Source: Talinum fruticosum | Lineage: Eukaryota; Streptophyta; Magnoliopsida; Caryophyllales; Talinaceae | Assembly (NCBI GenBank): GCA_021018815.1 | Contig: JAITYX010000103.1 | Location: forward strand, 124,001 to 188,000 | Direction: 5' to 3' | Length of the DNA stretch: 64,000 bases | Shown: positions 53,660 to 64,000 of the stretch, in pieces | Numbering within the stretch: the first letter of the stretch is position 1 | Layout: each line of letters begins with the position of its first letter | The notes under the pieces: model-generated | Told to the model about the DNA's origin: nothing | The model's database searches: none | Seen by the model: only the letters and a program-made list of their open reading frames with translations | Made by a program: the position numbers and the translations under genes

Positions 53660-56600
53660 TCAGCCTGAACAAGATTTTGTCTTCCCGTACTTTTGCCTGC
53701 AATTTTCAAGTAAAATCTAGTTAGCCGAGCTTGAGCCTTTGCAGTTTGTTACAAGCTATATTACTTGAACCCAAAGAGAAGAGTTTAAATATGGGGTAGG
53801 TCCCCCAGTGTAGCAGGTGACCAGTTTCAGAAAACACAGGAAGCTTCTGATCCCAAGTGAAGCATCATGTGTCTGAACCCACATCAGAGTGTTGAGTGCC
53901 CAACATGGGTATTTTAGGTAAAATGAAGAGTTCAAGTAACATGGGATAATAGAGTTCAAAGAGATGATGATGCTCATTTTGCATTTTTTAAGGAAAGAAC
54001 TGTACCAGAATGCATCTTTCTTTTCCTGTGCTAGGAACTCCTCAAATGAGATATTATTCTTCTCAGCATCCAGATTTTCTTTTGTCTCATCAGATTTGGC
54101 CTTCAATTCCATGCACGAACCAATCTCCACCATCTAAAGACAGGGAAACAAGAATTAATCGCAAAAACTGATGGTCGCATGAAATAAAAAATCTAGTTCA
54201 GGTATCTGTCTATCAAAAGTTCACGGTAAATTTTTTAGCTTTCTGGGTATTACATCAATTCTTGTATAAACTCCACAAAAGGACCCCATATGGCTTTGAG
54301 AAATTGCGCTTTAAGAAAATACATTGCAACCTGTGTAAGCATTCTTCAGAATTCATGTCCCTAAATTTCCCAATGGACAATCCTATTCAAGAGATGGTCT
54401 CACAAATTAGTTATCCAGGAACAAGAAGAAATTATGATAGAATTACATCCATCAGAGTCACCAGCACCAATGCCCTCTGCAAACAATTAAAGGAGGGGGA
54501 CACAGCCTTGGCCAAGAAATAAAAATGACGCAGCATACAACCATGTTATTCAGCATCTTCTTCTTTTTCCCCTCACCTGACCACCTGTGTCAAACACCTT
54601 ACATTTTGACATGGGTATAGACAATGGATGCTTGACACTAAATGTTTCAAACCACAAATTACACAGTATTCAGAAAACATGTAAATCCAACCTTGAAAGC
54701 CTATCATATTGGATACTTGTAGTATGGTCCAATAAGACAGGTACAAATGTACTCGCTCCAATTAGACAATGCATTTTGTCAAATAAGATGATCACTCCTT
54801 AAGATGGAGATGAAAATACCTTCTTGTATGCCGGCGAAAGCTTAAGCTGATGCTGCAGCCAGTTATAAACAAATGCATCCTCTTCTAATCTCTTCTGCTC
54901 TAACTCTAGCTTATATATCTAAAAATATCAATATATAAATCAAATCTGAATGTAATGGAGATAATCTGCCTTCTTTAAAGAGATTTCATGCCCAACCTGC
55001 CGCCGAAGGCGATCAAACGAAGATCTATCAGCCTTCAGTAACAAAGCCTTGGTTATTGTAAATTTACGTTTGATGCACTCAGACCTGCAGCAGGCAATGC
55101 TTGTGAGATAACCATCTTTCTCAGATAAGGAACTGGTTGTGTGAACATGGGCAAAATTTTTTGCCACAAAAATTTCACACAAAGAATTGTAAAAAGAAAT
55201 TCTTAGTAGCTATGAAAATTGTGAAGTTAATACAAAATTGTCAACAAAAGGAAATAAGCAGAATCTTCACAATAATCTTTCCAAGTCATCTTTTCAAGAA
55301 AGTATCTTTAGACTTACTTCTGCTGTAGTTCGTTCCTAGCGTCAACCAAGCAATTTACAAACTGTCCAACCTGCAATTAAAACCAAATGAGTCACGAGAC
55401 ATATCTCCTTATCCTTACAAGAAGCCACATCTACACGTATAATTCAGCATTAACCACTTTGTTAATATTACATCTTTCCAAGCCAGAACATTTCAGAAAA
55501 TTCCATACCCTCAACTTTAATTATGTATGCTATATGCTATTTGTGAACAAAAAATAAATGTTTTGTGTCTCCTGTGACATCCACTTCACCAAAAGAAAGT
55601 TGTCAACGAAATTCTCCCATTTAAACCCAGTGAGGGCTCACTATCTAAGATTAAAAAACAAGCATGTGCTTCAGTATATCATCTTGAGTGTTGAATTCAT
55701 TGACAGATAAATGTGTTCTAGACCTTCTGGAATCAGAAAAGGATATCAAGAACATAAATAAAAACAGAGGGTTTATATCATTCACATAAGACTATAAGCT
55801 TCTATAAGTTCCCATAAACTCCATAATTCGTTTTTGAGAATCATGAATCCGTGCTGCTGAAACTGGAGGGAAATTTTCGAAGTGGTAGAAACGGGTTCTT
55901 AATTGTGAAGACCTCAAATTCTTATGGACAACACTAAATAAACCATATTAAAGAAACTGCAGATGGAGGAGCAGCTTGTACTCCTTGCCTAGTTGTATCC
56001 CTCTCCTTTCTTAGCTGTCAAGACAAGGGTCAGTCTCCCTAGCACACAGATCAACTCAGAGAAAGAATTATCAGATTTGCATTAATGGTGTTCGGTACTG
56101 CTGTAGTCAGCCATACTAAGGGGTAAAATCTGCAATACTAAGTAAAATCTTCAGAATGCTTAGTGGGTCTAATGCAATGTTTCTCTATCCACACAACTCT
56201 ATTTCTAGCTCTTGTAAAGCACCATGTGATGTTTGACCTTCACAAGCTGCCCCTAAGCTCATATCTTTTTCATGTGCAACAGGGACTTGAAATCCACCGC
56301 CCTCTGGGTGCTTCCTTGTCAGTTTGCAAGAGCTCTTCAAGGGTTGGCTTCCATTGCTTGAGCACACAATGGAAGTTTGTGAAATCTGTTGAACATTATC
56401 TTGAGGGCTCTTATACCATAAAAGTGAACAGAAGCCTCGTACAGTTCTCTCTCACACTTCCTTTAGGAATACACTAATTAAGATAAATAGTAACTTCTGA
56501 GTGTGTGAAAACACCTCCAGCACCTCAAAGATAATTGGATCAAAACTTTACATTTTATTATGAATAATGGGAGCTTTTATTCTTCTTTATCCTTAGAAGT

Positions 56601-58313
56601 AAAGTTTACTTATAGTCTTCTTTTTTATTGGGGATGTAATTGATGTCTCTGTAGAAAGCTTGTTTGTGGAGACGCTTTTCATCTTCAAACGAGATTTTCC
56701 ATTATTAGAGGAACTCAGTATCCTTTTCCAGTAAAATCAAGTTCTCCTGTCCCTACTTCTCTTTCAAATATCATTTGTCAGAATTCAGAACCCAAATCAT
56801 CAGCAAGTCAGCAGACCAACCCCTAAACCACTATGGACTTCAATATATAGACATGCAATATCATTTGTCCTAAGAACCTTGACTACCTATAGCATTCTAT
56901 GTGCTTTGATTGAGGTTGATCAGTATAGACTACATTTTGAAATGCATCTCATAGACAGTAATCAACAAGAAAGGAGAAAAAGATAGGAATAGTGAATCAA
57001 ATTGACAAAGCAACCAAGGGGAAGGTGTAGTATTGGATGAAGAAGAGCTGCCATCTTCCTAGTTCTAAATTGATAATAGCCAATCCTTCACAACTTTCCT
57101 CCCCTCCCCCTTCAAATTGATAATTGACAAGAAAACCCCATGAATTTTAGGTTTATGCAATAGTAACTCAGCAAGGCCAAGGTTGGAGTTGGTTAACCAT
57201 CAAGAGTTCCAATTTGAAGGAAAAGAAAACATCCAAAGTTGGTGATGATTGAAGAGAAAACCACTCTAGTTTGACCTCTCCTTAAAGTTTTAAAGCTACA
57301 CAATGCTCTTGATGGATTTATTTAATCACCAAAATACAATGGTTTTAAATATTAAACTCATTGCTGTTAGATTGAACTTTGAAGTCCTGAAAACTAGCAT
57401 TAGTATCAAAGTATGCACATTGAAATGAAATCAATCAGTGATAGTTCCAAACAAATTAGCAAAATGCAGGTTAAATTGCATTTGCAACTCAGTGTATCAG
57501 TAAAGTGGCCACAAACAACATCAAAGCAGTAAAAGTGCATCTAAAATCACTGAAAATAAGAAGAAAATAGAAAATCATAGAGAAAATCTTCAACCCACAA
57601 ACTAATATCTCATTCCGAAATCCCAACATCATCATCACTATCATCAGCAACACCAAAAACAATCACAATAAGGGAAAGGGTTTGAAAACCTGAGCCAATG
57701 TCAATCCCTTAGATTCATGTGACCTCACAAGCTGATCATACTGCCGTTTGATCTTCCGTTGAGTGGCACTGGATGACGAAGTAAATGGATACAAACACAC
57801 CAACTCTTCCTTATTTTGCAAACCCACTTCTCCTTCTCTCTCCTCCCCTCCACTACCTGCTTGCAAATCCACCGTATCATCAGATGAACTGTTCTGCTTC
57901 TTCTTCGCCCTTTTCTTCTTTTTCTTCTTCCCTTTCCTCTCTATTTCGTTTTCCCTACCCGAATCACCCGAACACGAGGCGGAGTCAATCGGGTCATCAC
58001 AACTCGAGGGCAGGAGCTCCAAAAGGATGGATTGGGAGAAACGGGTCGAATTGAATTGATGCGCATTTAGGGTTTTATCAGAAAGTTTAGAAAGAGAGAG
58101 TTTTAGGGTTGATATAGAGGCTTGGGATTGTGGGTCTTCTTCGTTGTCCTCTGCCCTTCTGAGACGTCTGAGAAGAGAGAAAAAGAGGAGGGAGAGAGAG
58201 ATGAAGGATAAAGTAAAGAGAATAAGTACAGGGTAAGAAGACTCCATTGGAGGAGAGATGGAACAAACAGAGGGGCATGAGATAGACGATGAACAAGAAA
58301 GATATGTAGCCAT
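53660..58313 (-). CDS. Plant membrane / coiled-coil protein, function unknown
   Basis: Six exons, 58313-57690, 55370-55318, 55084-54997, 54918-54820, 54133-54006 and 53696-53660, give 1029 nt and 342 residues with clean frames. A single hydrophobic segment lies at about 28-48 (YPVLILFTLSFISLSLLFFS) and is followed by RRLRR. A low-complexity acidic/Ser region with a Lys-rich run (126-139) comes next, probably nuclear-targeting-like or simply disordered. From about 190 to the end the protein is helical and charged: RKIKRQYDQLVRS, KGLTLAQVGQFVNCLVDARN, KFTITKALLLKADRSSFDRL, YKLELEQKRLEEDAFVYNWL, LKLSPAYKKMVEIG, then SFEEFLAQEKKDAFWQKYG. I recognise the C-terminal block as conserved among unnamed plant proteins but know no function. 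The first intron is long (55371-57689) and holds nothing recognisable. Confidence 0.85.
53863..53950. repeat. Dispersed repeat copy in coiled-coil gene intron
   Basis: The words catgtgtctgaaccc, caacatgggtat and gagttcaagtaacatggg match in order a copy at 63099-63165 (cacctgtgtcagaca, caacatgggtat, gagttcaagtcacatagg). A shorter third copy lies at 54581-54620. Confidence 0.5.
55371..57689. other. 2.3-kb intron, no recognisable content
   Basis: This is intron 1 of the membrane/coiled-coil gene. Open frames occur on both strands near 56160-56480, but their translations match no family I know. Confidence 0.5.
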
Positions 58314-59995
58314 TACTTTAGGAAAGAGAAAATGGGGGAAACTGTTTTGTAGGAATATGATTTGAAATCATCAGGAAATCTTAAAGACGTGTTCTTTGGC
58401 TCAGTCAGTTTCGCTTTTGAAGGTTCTTCTCATCAGTTCCAGCTCTAATCTTTATATTCTCTTTCTGCTTTTACTTTGTGAAGATTTCCCACTTTTGATT
58501 TCTGAAAACTCTACTCATTATCATTTACAGAGCTCCCATTCAGGAGCTGCACCCTCGCTAAACCCAAATTTGGTTGGGAATTTACAATCTTTGGCCCCAA
58601 CTCATTACTCAACCCATTTGTCCTTTTTTAAATTTATTTTACATTGTTCTAATTGAGATTTCATTTAATTTTAATTTATAATCTTACAGTTTTTTATAAC
58701 TAACTTTACAACTCTTTATATCTGCTTAGAGCTTTTTTTACATCACCTCCCAACTAAATGGAATAGGGCCTTTATATAGATTTTATAACTTGATCTCAAA
58801 CTTACAATTTAGTTACAAATTTTCATTTGGTTGTTCTCCTTTTTTACTTGTTTTCTGGTTAGAGTAAACTTTACGTTTTATTTTATTGTTTGAAATGTGA
58901 GCTTGTTGTATTTAGCAATTTTATTTTGTATTGTGCCTTTAACACTTACTTATTAGAGTTTTGTGTAATCAATGATTTAAAAAAAAGATATTGATAAGTT
59001 GATAGTTCAATTAAAATTGTTTCCTTTATTATTATTTACTGTCAAATATATAAATTTAAATCTTAACGGTTACCAAGGTTTGTATATTAAAGTATCAAAC
59101 CTTATGTATAATAAGATAGTAGTAGTATAATCATAGTCTTTCCCTTCTATGAAACCTAAATTTAACTCAAACAATGTTGTTTTCAGATGAACAATATGGA
59201 CTATGATGAGTTGGATGGGTTATTTTTTAAAAAAAAGAGTAATCAGAAAGTTAAGTTAATATTTTTAATTTGTACATAGATGATATTATTAACCACAAAT
59301 AGAAGTTGGTGCATATGGTAATGAATGAATGAATGTAAGCCTGAAGATTAGGATGTGTTCGATTTATGTTATAGATATAAGGACCTTATTGGTGGACAAT
59401 ATGTAAGAACCTCTTTAAACGCTCACTAAGTTAGAAGATATTGATAACCTTAATGTGCCGACCAATGACCTACACATAAAGTTTATATAAGCAGAAAAGT
59501 AAAATTGAGAGAGTGATGAAACTCATCAAAGTTAAAAATAGGCAATGTTATAGGGAAGAGGAACTGTTAAAGACAAAAGAAAGGTAATAACCTCTCCTGA
59601 GAAACTTACATTCAGAAGAACATTTTGCTGTAAAGTTACAAAACCTAACTGATACATTTGGCATATTGATTCCGTCACTACATTTACAATGTGCAACCAA
59701 ACCAAACTCGGGTAAAAAAACCCTGAAAAATCAAATTCTCAACTTCCGCAATCTCCAGTTTTAGTGTGAAAATGGAGGACCAACATCCAGCCTATGTGCA
59801 CGGGCCTTCGGCCAACATGCACTGCAATGACTATACAACCTCTCAAAGTCAAGGGCGAAAATGGAGATGGTACAGAAGGAAAATACACCAATGAAAATGA
59901 ATGAATATGAACTTAGATACTGAAGCTTGTATTGATGAAATGATGACGTTAGTGACAGTAATAATTTGAGAAATTTTTCTTCATGCAGGATCTCA
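58314..59995. other. Intergenic; MITE remnant and BGAL 3' flank
   Basis: 58314-58400 should hold the leader of the upstream minus-strand gene. A decayed MITE relative lies at about 58640-58770. 58800-59560 is AT-rich without features. About 59700-59995 is probably the 3' UTR of the beta-galactosidase gene. Confidence 0.45.
58640..58770. mobile_element. Decayed relative of the CPN60 intron MITE
   Basis: Read on the minus strand it begins ggccctattccatttag and contains agctctaagcagatataaag and gagttgtaaagt, paralleling the element at 13176-13353. The far end is not clear. Confidence 0.4.
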
Positions 59996-62900
59996 TCAGC
60001 TGCAAATTGCCTCGACAGCAAGTTTCTTCATGACATTAGGACATGGATCACCCTCAAATAGCTTAGGATCGACAGTTATAGCACACCCTGACTGTCCAAC
60101 GCAAATCTGTTGCAAAATAAAAATTGAAGTCACAAAACAATGGCCTCTCAACATGTGCAAAATGCTTTTTGTTGTAGTTGGCTCAAGTAAAATGTCTCTT
60201 TTAGATGCTTTCTATTGAAGTTGCAAAACAATGGCTCTACATGTTTTTTTTGTTGTGAAACAATTTAGGTCATTTTATTTCAAATTCATAGTCCAATGGG
60301 AACATATTTCACTCCATTTATTTGAAAGGGGTAAGGTTGCATACATCTGGATCCTTCCCCAAAACCTTGTCAAGCGGGATCCACAATGGATACTATTATT
60401 GTATTTATCTGTAAAGGGACAGTAGGGTGTTCTTGGTTTGGTTGTAGCTACTTTGAAGTTGTAGTAGAAACAGACCAGAGATTGCATACCTTTTCAAAGA
60501 TATCATATGAGTTATGAGCATGACAGCTTCCTTGTCTGTAGTTTCCACAAGAACCTTCAGGCGTCCCAAAACTGGCAAACTTAATGGATGAAATTTTCTT
60601 GCCAGGATCGCACCAAAGATGAGCCCTCGGTCTTAATGGTTTGTCGATCTTCCCAGAAGACTGCAAGCGCCAATTCCTCAGAGTTGGCTGCCACTCATGA
60701 ATGTCAGAACATATGCTACTCATCTCTCTCTTCATCAAAGAAATAACGTTCGGATCCCCACCCCATTCTTCAAATACAACCATCAAATTTCCTGTTGGCT
60801 TTAGCCAAGAGCGAGGAACATGATACCTGAAATTCTCTTTTCTAGTGAGCCCAACATCGAAGTCATTTTCTGGGAAGGGGGAAATTATCAAATGAGACTC
60901 ATTTTGAAATGTTCAACTCACCATCTTTGGGAGGCATCTCCACAATAGCTTAAACATTTCTTCTCAGAAAAATACCCAGCATAGCTACACTCTCCACAAG
61001 TACCATTTGCTTTATATGCAGGCCAGTAACGCCCTACATTCTCCCCATTAATCCACACTTGACCCTTGCCCATGCCACTCATGTCCAAAGCAAGAGGTTC
61101 ATCGCCTGGTGGAGCATCGAAGATGGTCTGCAATTTATGAAGCAATGATATGTCAACTCAAGACATGATATGGGGTCTTTGATAATTTGCATTTTGGCCC
61201 CAAGAAGAGCTTTTTGAAGCAAACAAACTTTTATTCTTTTCACCACTCGAACTCCTAAATTAAGAGTTTATGATTTGAGAACTTAGCATTAGCTGATTAG
61301 AGCCAAATCACTCATGTCCGAAATCTTGTGAAATGGCTTTCTGCAAGAGAGGTTTGACATTTCAATGGCAAAAGGATGCTGCTGTCTAAATGTAAAAGTG
61401 GCTGTGAAGTACATTTTTCACAAAATAACCAATAACTCGATGCTTACATCTTTTACACATTCAAATTGAACAAGCAAACAATAGCTTATACCACTGTTGG
61501 CACAAAAATTCTCATACCGAACCAAAATGAAAAGTTTTAATACTCACTTTGTACCATGTCAGCGGCTGCTTCTGAGAGAGGAATTTTCCCTCAACCCATT
61601 CAACACTGGAGGTTCCAGTAAGTGTATCAAGGCTCAAAGATTCTCCTCTCAAACCAATCTGATGGAGACCCAAAAATGCATTAGAACATTTGGAGTGTAA
61701 GATAGTGGTGGCTACTGTCCAAGGCATTATAAGAAGACAAACCTTGTATGACCAGTTTTGGGATGTCAAATCTCTTTTTCCTTCATTCAAACCACTTATT
61801 GAGACAGGACCAATGATGCCAGTATTCCGCCACTCAAAATGTGGGCCTATATTCTGAACTCCATAGATAGAGCATGCAAAAAATTAAGCTACAACTTCAA
61901 AATCATGCAGACTGAAAAACATTTTAACCTACAATAGCAATAACCAATGCAACATTGGATTTACCGGAAGTCCAACAGCTATGCTTAGTAGTGAGATTTT
62001 GTTAACTCCTGCCCTTAAATTCACACCTTCACTGAAAGTTACTTTAGGACTTTCCTGACTTCCATAGACATTACCTGCAAGAATGAGAAACCGAAGAATG
62101 CGTTGTCATTCTACTTAATTTACAGTACAGCAACAGCCAACTCCTATCAGCATTTGTTAGTCTTGGACAGATAAAATTGTGAAAATGAGATCTCAGGATA
62201 ATATAAAATAGTGTTCATGTATTTTAAATAGGAAGATCTCACAATATGGATTCGTAAGCATCAACTGCTACTGCCATTATCATCTAGTATAAGTTCTGCC
62301 TAAGGGTGAATTCAGGAGAGGTTTAGGTCAATACAACCTAGCGTTTTCCCAAAGATACTATTTCCTAGAAACCCAAAGAAGCTGAATATAGGAGCATTAC
62401 AATGAAAACGATGATCAAGGACAAGTAGAGCAAGAAAGAGTGAAAGAATCAAATCACTGAGCTATTGGAACAGAACTTTACTGAACAGCAAGTGATAAAG
62501 AAGTAGAGAGCTTACCAACTAATTGGCCATTGATGTAAACATGCAAAGCATGGCCAGCAGAAATTATTGTGAGAACCGGCAATTTACCACCCTTCAAAAA
62601 TCCCTCACTGGAGTCGATCTCAACACTGCCACAGCAAGAATGTATTATTATGGAAATGATAACTAGACAACTGCACCAAATCCAAGAGAGAAAGTCATTC
62701 ATACACATGAATGAATACTCACTTAGTCATATACCACAAGTAGTCAGATACATCTCTCGTGGTGTTAAGTTGTTCCACCAACCCCGTCATTGTAAATGCA
62801 CTGTCATCGGCAGAAGCCGTCTCTTCACTGTATGATTCCCAAGAGAAGTTTTGTTGTACAGGAGTAAACTTCATTTGTGAACTCTGAGCACCAACCTGTA

Positions 62901-64000
62901 TCAAGAACATGGTGCATATTAGATTTGCTCTAAGCTGCCAAGTAGCATGTGTCTCTGCTAAAGTCACCGGCTATGTTATTTGAACTCTTCATTTTGTCTC
63001 ACGTATCTATGTCAGACATTCAACACTTTGACATATGTTTAGACACCCAATACAACATTTTAGACAAAAATGTACATATTTTTTCAAAAAAATTTGGGTC
63101 CAACATGACACCTGTGTCAGACACTTCAACATGGGTATGATTGAGTTCAAGTCACATAGGTTATTGGGGCTTCCCGTAATGCCCACAGGTCACGTCGCCG
63201 GCCCGAGCAATCTGAAGTCTAAACTAGATGAATTTGTGTCTTAACTAGTAACCAATATGACACCCCAGTGATCTGAGGGGCATTGATAACTGAGGTCTCA
63301 TTATTATTTTTGAAAATGGAACAAGCAATAAGGTATTCTCACCCTTGCAGTGTTATAGACAGTGTTCTTGCAATCAGGAAGAATGCTGATTGACCAAGGA
63401 GGTAGGTTGTAATGATTATTCTCGTATGCCACCTTTGCATAAGAATGTGAGTCATAATTTGCAAGAAATGCAGCACAAGCCCCAGATTCTGACTTGAAAA
63501 CATGAGCCTGTACCCAATATATTGGAAGCAAGGGATATGTCATAATACATTACTTAAACATGAACCCGTAAAAAGATGTTTAAATTAATTAAAGTGGTAG
63601 TGTAAAGATAAGCAGAACCTCTTGGCTGCTTCCCAGCTTGATAACAGTTGGATCACTGGAAACTAAAGCTGGCTCACAAAGCTTGATTGCTCTATGCAAA
63701 TCTTTTAAATGACCCCATTTTGGTTGCCTTAGTAGCCCTGATCATTGTAAAATAATAAAAACCGTTAAGACCTACTCCGATAACTAGTATTCATGCAGGT
63801 CGTGATGCATCAGAAAAGGTCAGTATGCAAGTAAAGTTCCCATACAGTTCGATAGCTTAGGTTGTAAATTGACCATAACTATCTACAAAATGTTGATGTT
63901 AAAGTCACTATTTGACAAATGATAGCCTACTGGATAAGACATTCCTAAATTTGATGTGACAATTAGAACATCATATCATACCATATGCTGCACTGAAAAA
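59996..64000 (-). CDS. Beta-galactosidase (GH35), C-terminal part with lectin domain
   Basis: The gene is cut by the window end, so its catalytic GH35 barrel lies outside. Exons from the window edge: 63982 and beyond (partial), 63737-63619, 63507-63343, 62895-62723, 62625-62516, 62074-61965, 61853-61743, 61658-61548, 61127-60922, 60826-60490 and 60106-59996. About 553 residues are visible with clean frames. Recognisable blocks: [71 protein letters not shown] (here [12 protein letters not shown]), [53 protein letters not shown], and [13 protein letters not shown]. The last 85 residues form a Cys-rich SUEL/galactose-binding lectin domain ([20 protein letters not shown] ... [16 protein letters not shown]). 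Plant enzymes of this type act in the cell wall on beta-galactosyl side chains. The protein resembles the lectin-bearing BGAL1/BGAL3 group. Confidence 0.93.
63099..63165. repeat. Dispersed repeat copy in beta-galactosidase intron
   Basis: This is the best-preserved copy of the repeat also seen at 53863-53950 and 54581-54620. It resembles a plant dispersed family with 'gtgtccgacac...gtgctacatag' words. Confidence 0.5.

Noticed and set aside
56163..56477. 104-codon plus-strand frame in the long intron of the coiled-coil gene
   Set aside because: No family recognised on either strand and no start or splice context; treated as chance.
57763..58059. Plus-strand Ser/Phe-rich frames opposite the coiled-coil gene
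   Set aside because: Antisense of the Lys-rich first exon.

Overview
The window is nuclear DNA from a flowering plant; the species cannot be fixed from the sequence. It is AT-rich, its genes are split by many GT-AG introns with A/T-rich interiors, and the recognisable proteins are plant types (a mitochondrial CPN60-like 2 chaperonin, an RHD3/SEY1 GTPase, an FVE/MSI4 WD40 protein, a plant GH35 beta-galactosidase with a C-terminal lectin domain, and an AIR12-type DOMON protein). Exon models were built by reading splice sites and conserved protein motifs by eye. All genes but one lie on the minus strand.

Layout: 1-4333 is intergenic and holds a non-autonomous hAT-like element (2317-3013). 4334-7685 (-) is an ESCRT-III VPS24/CHMP3 gene whose first intron uses a GC donor. 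8250-11789 is intergenic, with a 76-bp tandem duplication, a decayed LOB-domain (LBD) pseudogene and an AT-rich repeat. 11790-18424 (-) is an 18-exon CPN60-like 2 gene carrying a small MITE in an intron. 19632-22659 (-) is a four-exon gene resembling Mediator-associated protein 2. 24045-24614 (+) is an intronless DOMON/AIR12-like secreted protein without a membrane anchor. 25030-26160 (-) is a 5'-truncated LINE remnant. 26767-38788 (-) is the 23-exon RHD3/SEY1 GTPase gene.

Further right, 38789-41946 is intergenic and holds a Tourist-like MITE (40224-40636). 41947-51897 (-) is a 15-exon FVE/MSI4 gene; it has a second GC-AG intron and an apparent one-base deficit at the end of exon 4 that breaks the frame. 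53660-58313 (-) is a plant-specific membrane and coiled-coil protein of unknown function. 59996-64000 (-) is the 3' part of a beta-galactosidase gene that runs off the window.

The genes are independent housekeeping or developmental loci (endosomal sorting, mitochondrial protein folding, ER shaping, chromatin and flowering control, cell-wall galactosidase). They do not form a pathway cluster. I found no new multi-gene system. The points most worth checking are the FVE frame break, the two GC-AG introns, the repeat structures in introns, and the small transposons with readable ends.
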